A stretch of DNA of 64,000 nucleotides from positions 248,001 to 312,000 of the forward strand of contig JANQQL010000010.1 in NCBI GenBank assembly GCA_028289345.1, read 5' to 3'. The translations under genes were made by a program, and so were the position numbers. The stretch is from Planctomycetota bacterium. GTDB lineage: Bacteria; Planctomycetota; B15-G4; SIAN01. Shown piece after piece: positions 36,588 to 46,257 of this stretch. The notes under the pieces are model-generated. The model ran no database searches. It had not been told where the DNA came from and saw only the letters and a program-made list of their open reading frames with translations. The first letter of the stretch is position 1, and the number at the start of each line of letters is the position of its first letter.

Positions 36588-37952
36588 ATGCAATCCCCCT
36601 CCCGTACTCTGTGGTTACCGATCGTGGTGGCTTCCTGTGGTCCCCAGCACCCGGCAGCCGTTCTTTCACGGCCGTCGCAATCCCAGCACGTTTTCATTCT
36701 TACGGTCGACACTTTGAGAGCAGACCGGCTCGGTGCTTACGGATGCTCTCGCCCGTTGACCCCCGCCATGGATGAACTCGCCCAGCAGGGAACTTGCTTC
36801 GCGCGTGCGATGACTCCCATGCCATGCACGGGCCCATCTCATGCTTCCCTCTTCACAGGCTTGTACCCCCTCACCCATGGCTTGACCGACAACTTCACCG
36901 CATTAGACCCCTCGATCCCAACGCTCGCCGAGCAGTTTCGGTCTCATGGCTTCTCGACCGCGGCGTTCTTCCATCACTTTCGATTTGTCGAGAGTGGACT
37001 GAGCCGGGGATTCGACAGCGTCCACTTGGACGAGAGCCTCAGAAACCACCAGGTCCTTGGCGAACTGGAACGGTGGCTCAAGCAACAGCGGGCGGGTCAA
37101 CGTCTGTTTGTATGGATCCACACGTTTCTTCCCCACACCCCGTACCGTCCCCCTGCCGAACTTGCTCGTCGTTGGATCAAGAGTCGGTACGACGGACCCT
37201 TGGCGATGAATCACGAAACCACCGAGAGAATCCGGCGTGGAGAGATCCGGGTTCCGGACGAGTATCAGAAAGTGTTTCGAGAGGCCTATGACGCAGATGT
37301 CGCCTTCGCGGACACCAAGGTCGCCGCAGTCCTCGAACTTTTGGACCGACGCGGCTTGGCTGAAACCTCCTTGGTCGTCTTCGCCGGAGATCACGGAGAG
37401 AGTCTTGAGAAACTTCACTTCGGCAAACACTCGATGGTCATTCGACAGGTGACTCTTCACGTTCCGCTCATCTTCCGAGGGCCCGGAGTTCCCCAAGGCC
37501 TCACGGTGGGACCCGTGGTCGAGCTGATGGACGTGTTCCCCACTCTCCTCGAGTATGCGGGCCTCCCCGCGCTCGATGGCATTCAGGGACGAAGCTTGCG
37601 CCCGTTGATCCACTCGGATGACTCCCACGTGATCGAGGACTGGGACGATGCCGCGTTCTCCCTCCTGCCGGGCCGTTACTACGGTCGGGAAAATCACGAC
37701 TCCACGAAGATGGCGGTGAGACACGGCCCCTGGAAACTCGTTCGCGAGCCCGATCAAGGAATCCGGCTTTACCACTTGGAACTCGATCCCGGAGAAGACC
37801 ACGACCGAGCCCCCGATTTCCCCAGGCAAACCCGGACTCTGGAGAAGCGCCTCACTCAATGGCTCGAGTCCGTCCCGAAGTGCCGGTCGGAAAACCCGAG
37901 CGTGGATGGGGTCACCGCCGATCTGCTGAATCAGCTCGGCTATCTTCGATAG
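36588..37952 (+). CDS. Sulfatase-fold hydrolase/transferase with Thr in place of the formylglycine residue
   Basis: 454-residue predicted lipoprotein (VVASCGP, Cys17). The sulfatase fold is clear: LTVDTLRADRLGAYG with metal Asp41, TPAMDELA, and FAGDHGES as the later metal site. The usual CxPSR activation motif reads TGPSHASLFTG, so the nucleophile position is Thr81 and the Arg is His. This variant is common and probably uses Thr directly, as in phosphatases and phosphoethanolamine transferases, rather than FGly sulfatase chemistry. ATG 36588 follows GGAG by nine bases. Confidence 0.85.
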   Translation: MQSPSRTLWLPIVVASCGPQHPAAVLSRPSQSQHVFILTVDTLRADRLGAYGCSRPLTPAMDELAQQGTCFARAMTPMPCTGPSHASLFTGLYPLTHGLTDNFTALDPSIPTLAEQFRSHGFSTAAFFHHFRFVESGLSRGFDSVHLDESLRNHQVLGELERWLKQQRAGQRLFVWIHTFLPHTPYRPPAELARRWIKSRYDGPLAMNHETTERIRRGEIRVPDEYQKVFREAYDADVAFADTKVAAVLELLDRRGLAETSLVVFAGDHGESLEKLHFGKHSMVIRQVTLHVPLIFRGPGVPQGLTVGPVVELMDVFPTLLEYAGLPALDGIQGRSLRPLIHSDDSHVIEDWDDAAFSLLPGRYYGRENHDSTKMAVRHGPWKLVREPDQGIRLYHLELDPGEDHDRAPDFPRQTRTLEKRLTQWLESVPKCRSENPSVDGVTADLLNQLGYLR

Positions 37953-38314
37953 GCTCGGGTTGTTGTCCGTGAACCGGGAAGACTGCTGACTCTTGCGCGC
38001 CGGAAATCCCGTCGGACACGAGGACCACACTCGTGTCGTCGGGGGCTCCGTCAAGGGAGCTGCAGGCCCTTGGTCGAACGGCAGATGCCTGATCCACGGG
38101 GATGGAAGTTTCTCAGAAGCGGCGCTCCGCGCAGCACTCGAGAGAATGTGCAGAGGCCGCTCGCGTTCATCCGAAAGGGGATGGGGAGAGGGGCGCTCAG
38201 CCCTCCCGGCGCGGTGGACTTGCGCCCGGAGAGGGGCCACAATGTTCGGCCTTTCTCCTGAAGCCCGTCGCTCCCCGGGGCGGGTTCGCTCCCGCGCCCG
38301 CAAACGAGATCCCC
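37953..38314. other. Intergenic region without recognisable gene
   Basis: 362 bp between the sulfatase-fold gene and the dehydrogenase fusion. The frame of the downstream gene stays open through part of it, but its codons give no domain and ATG 38315 begins a signal peptide. Confidence 0.45.
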
Positions 38315-40984
38315 ATGAAGACCTCCCACGTTTGGCTGACCGCGTATGCCTTGGGTCTCGCGGGGATGCTGGTCCAGTGCCAGGAGAGCTCCGAGCCAAG
38401 TCCACCAAGCGCGAACCAAGCTTCGGAACCCGATCTTGGCTCCCGAGAAGAAGCTGCCACGACAGAGACCGCGGATCCCACGCCTCCCCCTCCGCAGGCC
38501 CCGAACAAGCCCGCCACCACCACCCCGAAAAAGGCGCCCGAAGACAAGGGACCACGCCCGGTGGTTCCTCCGCAAAGCGTCATCGATGCCGACCCGGTCG
38601 CGGCACTGATCTCCACCGTGAAGTCGGCACCGACCTTCTTGTTCGTGGTGGAAGCCGACGGCACCGAAGCGGTGGCGGCCGCACTGAAGGAAGCCGAGGT
38701 CCCGTTCGAAAACTTGCCGAAGCGGAAGAACATCGCCTACCGATTTCAGAAGGTGATTCCTCACCTGCGCAAGCATGACAGTCTGTGGATGGTCTACAGC
38801 ACCTCCGATCAGCGCACCCTGGACGAATTGCGCAATCATCCGATGAATGATCACCGCACCGACCTTCGCCACCGGTTCGGCGACCTGCTTCTGGTCAAGG
38901 TCGCCAACGAGATCCCGGAGGGAAGTCGAATCCCGCGCAAGATCGGACTTGAGAAGCTGGACTCCAAGCCAGGCTCGACGACCAACTTGCAGTTCACCAA
39001 GGATGGCGAAACGCTGTTCATCGCGTCGCGACGCGGGCTGATCCACTTCGTTTCGATGAAAGATGATGCCAGCGGGTTGGTGCTCAAGCTGCCGTCTTTT
39101 CGGCGGGATGGCGAGGGGGTCAACGTCGGAGGCGAATCGGGGCTCGTGGGAATGACGCTCCACCCCCAGTTCGAAACGAACCCCAAGCTCTACACCTACT
39201 ACAACTGGATGACCAGCGATCGAACGCGCACCGGGGTCATCTCCGAGTGGACGGTCGAGATCTCCGAAGCTCCCAAGTCCTATGTCGCCGGCAACGAACG
39301 CAAACTCCTCGTGCTCGAGCAAGAAGACGACACCCACAACGCGGGTCAACTCGTGTTCGGGCCGTCGGATGGTTACCTGTACATCGGGGTCGGTGATGGG
39401 CTGATCGGCGGATACGCAAAGCCGGCGCCTCCGCGAGAGTTGCGCGCCCCTCCCCACCTGCTGCGGGGCAAGGTGTTGCGTATCGACGTGGACAGCCGCG
39501 TCGAGGGCAAGGAATACGGGATCCCAGACGACAACCCGTTCGTGAACCACGAGGAGATCCCGCCGGAAACGTGGGCCTGGGGCTTCCGCAATCCCTGGCG
39601 CATGGCGTTCACGCCCGACGGCCGCCTGATCGCGGGAGACATCGGCGAAGACACGAACGAGGAGATCACGTTCGTGCGCAAGGGCAAGCACCACGGCTGG
39701 CCCTACATCGAAGGAGCCAACGAGCGCCTTCCCTATCCTTACGAACCCTCCACCCTGGAGCCCACGCTGCTGGCCTATGGGCGCGAACTCGGCATGTCCG
39801 TGATCGCCGGTTTCGTCTACACCAGCGAAGAGATCTCATGGCTCACCGGAAAGTACGTATTCGCCGACTACCTGACCGGTCGCCTCTGGGCCATCGATTT
39901 GCCAGCACCCGGTGAGGAGCGCTCCCTGGCAGAATCCGACCTGCAAGATTTGGGTCGGTGGCCGATCCTGTTCACCACCTTCGCTCAGGATCCTCAAGGA
40001 AACCTGTACGTCTCCGACCCCACGGGCACCTTGTATCGACTCCGGGAACCCATCGAAGGAGAAGAAGAAACCATCGGTGCGACCGAGACCATGGATGTCG
40101 CACTCATGCGAGCCATGTTCGAGGCCGAGCAAGAAGTCGATGAAAGACCGGAACTCCAAGACGCCGAGATCACTCTCGGCAAGATGCTCTACGAGGATCC
40201 CCGCCTGTCCAGCAACGGGCAGGTGTCCTGCGCGACCTGTCATCCACTCAATGGCTATGGCCAGGACGGCCGACGCGTTTCGGTCAACGCAGCCGGCAAC
40301 GCGGGCACGCGAAACACCCCAACCACGTTCAACGCCCACCGGCAGTTCAAGCAGTTCTGGGACTGCCGTGCGGCCACCGTGGAAGAGCTGGTGAGCAAGA
40401 CTCTCTTGGACGAGCATGGATTGGAGAGCGCCGACCAGGTCGCTCAGATTCTGACCGGTGTCCCCGAGTATCAGCAGGCCTTCGCCAAGGCTTACCCGAA
40501 CTCGGACAGCCCCGTCACTGCGGACAACACCAGCCGAGCCATCGGAGCCTTCGTCCGCCAGCTCACCACTCGCTCGCGATGGGACGACTTTCTGGATGGT
40601 GACAACAACGCCCTGACGACCGAGGAGAAACGCGGACTGAGTCTGTTCATCTCCACCGGCTGTGTCTCCTGCCATCGCTATCGAACCGTGGGCGGCTCCG
40701 CGGCTCACAAGCTCGGCCTCATGGCGGCGTGGCAAGGAGAGGATGAAGGCATGGCGGCCGTGAGCGGCCAGGCCAGCCAGAAGTACTACTTCAAAGTCTC
40801 GCCTCTTCTGAACGTGGGGCAAACGGCCCCTTACTTCCATGACGGCTCCGAGGACTCGCTGGCCGAGTCCATTCGCTTCATGGCGCGGACCCAGCTCGCG
40901 GCGGAACTGACCGAGGACCAGGTCCAGTCCATGGTCACGTTTCTCGAGGCACTCACCGGGGAGCCACCCGCCATTCTGGACTGA
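38315..40984 (+). CDS. Fusion: GSDH-type sugar dehydrogenase propeller plus di-heme cytochrome c peroxidase/MauG
   Basis: 889-residue exported protein, possible lipoprotein (MLVQC, Cys22), with a Pro/Thr-rich linker to ~80. A soluble glucose/sorbosone dehydrogenase-like propeller (about 200-580) contains ESGLVGMTLHP, HNAGQLVFGPDG-like HNAGQLVFGPSDGYLYIG, WAWGFRNPWRMAF and DIGED, usual for PQQ-dependent enzymes. A di-heme CCP/MauG domain (about 600-885) has CATCH at 639-643, NTPTTFNA...FWDCRA, and CVSCH at 783-787. The fusion could pass electrons from substrate oxidation directly into c-haems. The family normally needs peroxide as CCP substrate or acts in maturation, so direction of electron flow is open. 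Confidence 0.87.
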   Translation: MKTSHVWLTAYALGLAGMLVQCQESSEPSPPSANQASEPDLGSREEAATTETADPTPPPPQAPNKPATTTPKKAPEDKGPRPVVPPQSVIDADPVAALISTVKSAPTFLFVVEADGTEAVAAALKEAEVPFENLPKRKNIAYRFQKVIPHLRKHDSLWMVYSTSDQRTLDELRNHPMNDHRTDLRHRFGDLLLVKVANEIPEGSRIPRKIGLEKLDSKPGSTTNLQFTKDGETLFIASRRGLIHFVSMKDDASGLVLKLPSFRRDGEGVNVGGESGLVGMTLHPQFETNPKLYTYYNWMTSDRTRTGVISEWTVEISEAPKSYVAGNERKLLVLEQEDDTHNAGQLVFGPSDGYLYIGVGDGLIGGYAKPAPPRELRAPPHLLRGKVLRIDVDSRVEGKEYGIPDDNPFVNHEEIPPETWAWGFRNPWRMAFTPDGRLIAGDIGEDTNEEITFVRKGKHHGWPYIEGANERLPYPYEPSTLEPTLLAYGRELGMSVIAGFVYTSEEISWLTGKYVFADYLTGRLWAIDLPAPGEERSLAESDLQDLGRWPILFTTFAQDPQGNLYVSDPTGTLYRLREPIEGEEETIGATETMDVALMRAMFEAEQEVDERPELQDAEITLGKMLYEDPRLSSNGQVSCATCHPLNGYGQDGRRVSVNAAGNAGTRNTPTTFNAHRQFKQFWDCRAATVEELVSKTLLDEHGLESADQVAQILTGVPEYQQAFAKAYPNSDSPVTADNTSRAIGAFVRQLTTRSRWDDFLDGDNNALTTEEKRGLSLFISTGCVSCHRYRTVGGSAAHKLGLMAAWQGEDEGMAAVSGQASQKYYFKVSPLLNVGQTAPYFHDGSEDSLAESIRFMARTQLAAELTEDQVQSMVTFLEALTGEPPAILD

Positions 40985-41136
40985 CTCGCAAGGAGGCGGC
41001 GTCACGCACCCCGCCACCCCGAACGAGATTTGGGAGCGGGTCCTTCCTCGGTCGAAGGAACAACCTGCGCGGGCTCCCCACCTCTGCAATAATCCTGCCT
41101 TTCCCGTTCTTCCCGGCCCTCTCGAGACCTCTCCCC

Positions 41137-43554
41137 ATGCTCCTCGCTCCTCGACTTTCTTTCCGCTCATTCCTCGCGGTGCTCGTCGCCGGATTGAGCG
41201 GGACCTCACCCGCCGCGGCGTTCCACCACCCCCACGACGTGGTGTCCGCCTTCGCCATCTCGCCTGGGCAAGGCGAGGACATCTCTGTGTTTGTCGCCTC
41301 TCCAGGCTCCCTCAACCTGTTCCTTTACAGCGACAACCTGGGCAAGACCTTCCGTCACGCGCGCTCGGGCATGGGTGGATCCCACATCGAGGACATCGAG
41401 ATCGCCTCGGATTGGACGACGTCGGGTCGAGCCTTCGTAACCCTGCCTTCGTTTGGCCTGTACGCCACCGAGGACCGAGGCAAGAGCTGGAGTTGCCTTC
41501 TCCCCCTGTCTCGCTCCAACGCCATCGCCAAGATCGCACTCCCGCCCCGTTCGTCGAACGGAGAACAGCCGCTGTTCTTCACCGACGGCAAACAGGTTCA
41601 CTACTCGTCGGACGCCGGCAAGACCTTCGAGTCCCGATGGAAAACCCGAGCCGCCATCAAGGCCCTGGGGGTGTCCCCCGGATTCGAGAAGGACCGCACC
41701 GTGGCGATCGGAACCGACCTCCAAGAAGTGGCCTTGAGTCGCGATGGCGGAGAGACTTGGACCACAACGAAAGTGTCGGCGGATGTGCGACGGATCGCCA
41801 TTTCTCCGAACTTTCAGGAAGACGGAACTCTTTGGGTGGCCACCCACGGGGCCGCCGTCCTGCGCTCCACCGATGGCGGCAAGTCGTTTTCTCCCTCGTC
41901 GAGCGGAATCACCGACGTGGACGTCAACGACGTGGTGGTGCCCAAACAGTACGCGGATGCCAACCACGTCTTCGCTGCGACCAGGAACGAAGGAGTCATG
42001 GTTTCCCGCGACGGAGGAGACACCTGGACCAACTACGGGCTTCGTATCCAGAAGACATTCCAGACCGACAATCATTTTCGCCGGGTGCACGTTTCCGACT
42101 CGTATCCCGAGGACCCGACCGTCGTGTGTGGAACCTATGAAGGACTCTACTTCACCACCAATGGCGGGGACGCGTGGCGAGAAGCCATCATCGATCCGAC
42201 ACGCGTTGGACGCAGGATCGGCATTTCTCCCAACTTCGCCGAAGACAAGACGCTGTTCGTGGCTGGGTACGGTCAACAGGTTCTGATCTCCGAAGACGCG
42301 GGCGACAGCTGGCAGCGCCGTCAGACCGGCTTTGACGGGGCAGGCGCCTACTCCATCGCCGTGTCCCCGGATTTCAAGAACGACAACATGCTGATCTGCG
42401 GGGTCGGCGACGGGGTGCGTCGTTCGGTGGAGCGAGGCAAGAACTGGACGCGGATGGGCTTCGATCACCACGTCCCTCGTGAAATCCAGAAGCGCCCGGG
42501 AGCGACCTTCGCGATCAAATACTCTCCCAACTACCTGGAAGATCGCACCGTGTACGCCACCTGCGGAGCCGGTGAGCTGTTCCGTTCCCAGGACGCCGGG
42601 GCCAGCTGGGACAACCTGGGCTTGGTCACGGAGTTCGTCCGTAGCATCGGCTTCTCTCCGGACTTCAAGAATGACTCGACCATGTTCGTCAGCGGTCGGG
42701 GACTGTTTCGTTCCGAGGACGGTGGCAAGACATTTCACGAGGTCCTCGGCAAGGGTGGCTACAAACTCGGCCTCTACATCCCCAAGAACTTCCCCGAAAC
42801 CGGCGAACTCTTCCTCAAAGGCCACACCGAAGCCACGTTCATGCGGTCCTCAGATCGGGGGGAGACTTGGGAGCCACGCATCGAAGGACTGGAAGGTCAT
42901 TACCCCACCTCCGTGGCCATGTCTCCGGATTACGTCAACGATCACACCATCTACATGGCGACCCTTGGCGGCGGCTTGTTCCGCACCCAAAACTCTGGGG
43001 AGTCCTGGGAGCGCATCATTCCCCTCGGCACCCCCTTCGACAGCATTTTCGTCATGGCCCTCTCCCCCGAGTTCAAGAAAGACAAGACGATGTTCGTCGG
43101 GACCTACGAGGGCTTCTGGAGATCCCGGGACGGGGGCAAGTCCTTCGAGCACTTGACGAGCTCCGAGTACTACGACGACACGCGGGATCCCTGGGTACGT
43201 GAGGGCGTATGGCGCAAGAAGATGCGCAAAGATTGTCTGAACAACGGCATCCATCTCTCCAAAACGAAAGGCGACGTGATGCGCCTGTCGTTCATGGGGC
43301 ATGGTTACCAGATTTTCGGAATGCGCGGACCCGACTACGGCATCGCAGAGATCTCCCTGGACGGGGAAATCGTCGACACGGTCGATTGCTATGCGGAAAA
43401 CGAAGAACCCCAGGTCATCTTGACGAAGAAGACTGGCCTGACACCGGGATACCACGTGCTCGAGGTGAAAGTCCTCGGCGAGCAGAACGAAAAAGCCACT
43501 GCGTTCCAGATCGGGATCGACTCCGCCGAGATCTTCCTGTCGATCGAAGAATGA
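41137..43554 (+). CDS. Secreted BNR/sialidase-like repeat protein
   Basis: 805 residues with a signal peptide (about 1-28, AAAFHH). Ten or more repeats carry Asp-box motifs (SRDGGETW, SEDAGDSW, SSDRGETW) alternating with SPNFxxDxTLF-type strands (SPNFQEDGTLW, SPNFAEDKTLF, SPDFKNDSTMF). This points to one or two large beta-propellers of the VPS10/BNR type. The last ~120 residues (from KTKGDVMRLSF) form a separate beta-sandwich-like domain. No sialidase catalytic Arg triad is evident, so a binding or structural role is more likely. ATG 41137 lies 152 bp after the fusion dehydrogenase gene. Confidence 0.82.
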   Translation: MLLAPRLSFRSFLAVLVAGLSGTSPAAAFHHPHDVVSAFAISPGQGEDISVFVASPGSLNLFLYSDNLGKTFRHARSGMGGSHIEDIEIASDWTTSGRAFVTLPSFGLYATEDRGKSWSCLLPLSRSNAIAKIALPPRSSNGEQPLFFTDGKQVHYSSDAGKTFESRWKTRAAIKALGVSPGFEKDRTVAIGTDLQEVALSRDGGETWTTTKVSADVRRIAISPNFQEDGTLWVATHGAAVLRSTDGGKSFSPSSSGITDVDVNDVVVPKQYADANHVFAATRNEGVMVSRDGGDTWTNYGLRIQKTFQTDNHFRRVHVSDSYPEDPTVVCGTYEGLYFTTNGGDAWREAIIDPTRVGRRIGISPNFAEDKTLFVAGYGQQVLISEDAGDSWQRRQTGFDGAGAYSIAVSPDFKNDNMLICGVGDGVRRSVERGKNWTRMGFDHHVPREIQKRPGATFAIKYSPNYLEDRTVYATCGAGELFRSQDAGASWDNLGLVTEFVRSIGFSPDFKNDSTMFVSGRGLFRSEDGGKTFHEVLGKGGYKLGLYIPKNFPETGELFLKGHTEATFMRSSDRGETWEPRIEGLEGHYPTSVAMSPDYVNDHTIYMATLGGGLFRTQNSGESWERIIPLGTPFDSIFVMALSPEFKKDKTMFVGTYEGFWRSRDGGKSFEHLTSSEYYDDTRDPWVREGVWRKKMRKDCLNNGIHLSKTKGDVMRLSFMGHGYQIFGMRGPDYGIAEISLDGEIVDTVDCYAENEEPQVILTKKTGLTPGYHVLEVKVLGEQNEKATAFQIGIDSAEIFLSIEE

Positions 43555-43628
43555 GCCGACCGAAAGCGTCTGGCGGCACCCCGAAAGCTCGAAACACTTT
43601 TTCCTTCGTCAGGGCCTGAGCGTCGTGA

Positions 43629-44267
43629 TTACTTGCAGCTCAGGTTGGCCCCGACCCAGTAGCCGAAATCGGCGCGCGCGACAACCTTGGACGAAAGCAG
43701 GCCCTCATCGGCCACCCGCATGCCGAGGATCTTGCCCTTTTCATCCTTTTCGTAACCGAGGAACAAAAAGGAACGCCCCGGGTTGGGCGGCGGGAATCCG
43801 CTCTTCACTCGGGTGAAGTCCTCACGATCCTTCCAGACCTGGACCACGGCACCTGCTTCCAGTTTGCCGCTCCAAAGGGCTCCCTCACCCACCATGGTGC
43901 CCATTCCCACCGAAGCCAATGCTCCGGGAGGCCCCTTGCCGCGCAGCTGCGGATCCAGCTTCAGCCAAGTCACTCGCGGATCGGGATTGCTGACCCAAAG
44001 TCGATCGAATGAGTCGTAGGTGTGGAGCTCGGGCAGGGCCGCATCCTCCCCACAAACCTTCTTGATCGCCGACTGGATTCGGTCGTAGCAGACTTGGTGA
44101 CAGTCGCCCCCGGGCGCCTTGTCCTTGTCCGAAAGTTGGCCGTAGATTTCCACCACGGCCTGCCCGAGAGCATTGTTCGTCGGCGCTTTCTGGGCAGCCA
44201 CGGTCTCCGACTCGGCGATCAACAGGCCCTGACAGATCATCAGGATCCATCCGCACAGGGTACTCAT
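43629..44267 (-). CDS. Exported protein of unknown function
   Basis: 212 residues with a hydrophobic N-terminus (MSTLCGWILMICQGLLIA) likely to be a signal peptide. The mature part has a four-cysteine set (CHQVC, VCGED, final SCK) suggesting disulfides, and Gly-rich beta strands. No family is recognised. AGAGG lies just upstream of ATG 44267. It is alone on the minus strand, convergent with the BNR gene. Confidence 0.6.
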   Translation of the reverse strand: MSTLCGWILMICQGLLIAESETVAAQKAPTNNALGQAVVEIYGQLSDKDKAPGGDCHQVCYDRIQSAIKKVCGEDAALPELHTYDSFDRLWVSNPDPRVTWLKLDPQLRGKGPPGALASVGMGTMVGEGALWSGKLEAGAVVQVWKDREDFTRVKSGFPPPNPGRSFLFLGYEKDEKGKILGMRVADEGLLSSKVVARADFGYWVGANLSCK

Positions 44268-44863
44268 GGGTCAAGAGTTCCTCTTTTTGATGACGAGCGC
44301 TCCGGCTTCGACCGGAACGCTCGTCGGGGGGCACCGCGAGGCTCGCCACAGGACCCGCTGAGAGTCCGTCGGGATCGAGTCTTCACCGCGGCCCAGTTCC
44401 CAAAGCTCGCCCCAGAGAATAGTGCCGATCCAGCGGCCGGTGGGGCATTTTTCTCCGCGAGGGGCTGCATGCGCCGCCGCTCGGCACTCGGCGTTGGGAA
44501 GGATGCCCCTTCACCATCCACCGCACTTCCGGATGGCCCCGCGGGGCGTCAAGCCCGTCCGACGAACTTGGCCGGAAAGCAGTGCGCCCCTGTCAGGCAG
44601 AGGGCGATCAGCTGATCTCCGCCACGAACCCTCGGGGGCTCGGTAAGCTCTGGTCGCCACGTCCCCAGGTCGATCCGATTCAGATCCGCCTTTTTCGAAT
44701 CCGACTGTCGCCTTCGTTTGTCGCACGAACTCGCTTGCGCAAACTGTCGAGGAACGACGTCCTCGGCGGTCGCAGCGTCTTGGCAAAGGTTGGAGTCTCT
44801 CCGACCTATCGCGGAGACGTTCCGCCCCTCCGATCCAGAAAAGCCTCTCCAGAAAGGTTCCTC
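44268..44863. other. Divergent intergenic region with a strong hairpin
   Basis: 596 bp between divergent exported-protein and TPR genes. Apart from the hairpin at 44292-44325, nothing is recognisable. Open frames are antisense pieces without family resemblance. Confidence 0.45.
44292..44325 (-). promoter_or_regulatory. Inverted repeat in the 5' region of the exported-protein gene
   Basis: A 14-bp stem with one mismatch (44292-44305 with 44312-44325) and a 6-nt loop, 25 bp upstream of the ATG at 44267. No T run follows in either direction within three bases, so a leader structure or protein-binding site is more likely than a terminator. Confidence 0.45.
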
Positions 44864-46252
44864 ATGAGACGCCTCCCTTTGGTGACAGTAGGAATGTGTC
44901 TCGGCCTCGGAAGTGCACTCGGCCAACAAACAAACAGTGCCCCCTCCGAGGCCTCGAATGGCCAGACTTCCCCGGACCTCTCTCTCTGGATCCAGGGGTT
45001 TCGACTTTCCCCGCAACCCGATCAGATTCCCTGGGCATTGAAAGAGCTGAACCTCAAGTGGGACTGGAGCGAAAGTGGGGAACTGCCTGCGGCTTTCCTT
45101 GCCGAGGTGTTTCGTCAGTATCCGAATCGCGTTCCGGAGTGGATCAGCGGCATCGGTGAATTCTCCTTGCAGACCCGGCGCTTCATCCTTCAATCCTTGT
45201 GGTGGTCCGGGATCGAGGGAGCCACCGAGCTGTTGACTTCGGTGGCGGAGGGTGCCGAGGCAGACCTGGCAGCGACGCTGCGACGTTGGGCTTCAACGGA
45301 TCCGCCGGTGCTCGTCGACATGGAAATCAAACCGGAGGTGCTGGACCGACTGTGGGCCAGCTACTTCGCCAGCGGCAACGTGGTGTACCTGGAACGACTC
45401 GTCTCGGCGTTGGCCATTCCGGCTCCGGAAACTCCGAAGTCTGCCGACGATCTCGTTCAGGGAGCGGCACGCTGGTCGCTCTCCTCCAATGCCGAGCAGT
45501 ACGACGACATTCGTGACGCGCTCCAAGAATTGCAAGCCACCTCGGAGGGAGTCATCCATGAGGAACTTGCAACGATCCTCCGCGAGTTGCCGCCAAAAAC
45601 GCCTCCCCTGGATGAATCTGCCCCTGCATTTCCCGAGTTCGATCTCCGCCAACTCCTTCGAAGCAAGCAAGCGGGAGATGAAGAGGCGGAATACACGTTC
45701 GATCTCGAATTTGCCGACCGCCTCCTCGCAGGACTGCAAGTCCACGCCAACCAATGGCCGGCACGATTTCGATCCAAGGAAGACCATGTTCGTGCCGTTC
45801 GATTCGTTCAGCGGTTTGGGAAGGTCATCGACCCGCTCCTCGCCCAGGACAGCCCTGCCCCTCTCCTCCTCCGAGCCGCAAGACTGCACTCCATGGGTCA
45901 CAACCTGGAGATTCCGGGTTCTGCCCAGAAATCCATCGAACTGTTCGAAAAGCTGGTCGAGATCGACTCCGAAAGTCCGTCCGCCAACTACTACTACGGG
46001 GTCTTCCTGGCCGGCACCGGCTCGTTGACCGAACGAAGCATCGCATACCTGGAGAAAGCACGGTCCCTGGGAGTGACCGAGGCCACCTACACCCTTGCGA
46101 TCGCCCACCTGACCGCCCGCGGTGATCAAGACACTGCGACGAAGATCCTGGAAGACTATGTCAAGGAACAGCCGGAAGACGAGCAAGCGGCCATCCTGCT
46201 GAATGCACTGAAGACCGGCCAAGTGAACATCGTTCGCGAAGGAGGGGAATAG
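44864..46252 (+). CDS. Exported TPR-containing protein, unknown function
   Basis: 462 residues with a signal peptide (MRRLPLVTVGMCLGLGSALG). The body is helical. Residues ~340-450 look like TPR/Sel1-type repeats (KSIELFEKLVEIDSESPSANYYYG, quoted in part as SIELFEKLVEID; then ANYYYGVFLAG). AGAAAGG precedes ATG 44864. The downstream sulfatase begins 5 bp after its stop, so the two form an operon and may act together in the periplasm. Confidence 0.7.
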   Translation: MRRLPLVTVGMCLGLGSALGQQTNSAPSEASNGQTSPDLSLWIQGFRLSPQPDQIPWALKELNLKWDWSESGELPAAFLAEVFRQYPNRVPEWISGIGEFSLQTRRFILQSLWWSGIEGATELLTSVAEGAEADLAATLRRWASTDPPVLVDMEIKPEVLDRLWASYFASGNVVYLERLVSALAIPAPETPKSADDLVQGAARWSLSSNAEQYDDIRDALQELQATSEGVIHEELATILRELPPKTPPLDESAPAFPEFDLRQLLRSKQAGDEEAEYTFDLEFADRLLAGLQVHANQWPARFRSKEDHVRAVRFVQRFGKVIDPLLAQDSPAPLLLRAARLHSMGHNLEIPGSAQKSIELFEKLVEIDSESPSANYYYGVFLAGTGSLTERSIAYLEKARSLGVTEATYTLAIAHLTARGDQDTATKILEDYVKEQPEDEQAAILLNALKTGQVNIVREGGE

Positions 46253-46257
46253 TCGGC

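Noticed and set aside
36903..38555. Long minus-strand frame opposite the sulfatase-fold gene
   Set aside because: The sense gene has all expected motifs; the antisense translation has none.
38051..39694. Long minus-strand frame opposite the dehydrogenase fusion
   Set aside because: Antisense shadow of a clear gene, no recognisable domain.
41206..42825. Long minus-strand frame opposite the BNR protein
   Set aside because: Antisense shadow created by the repeated Asp-box codons.
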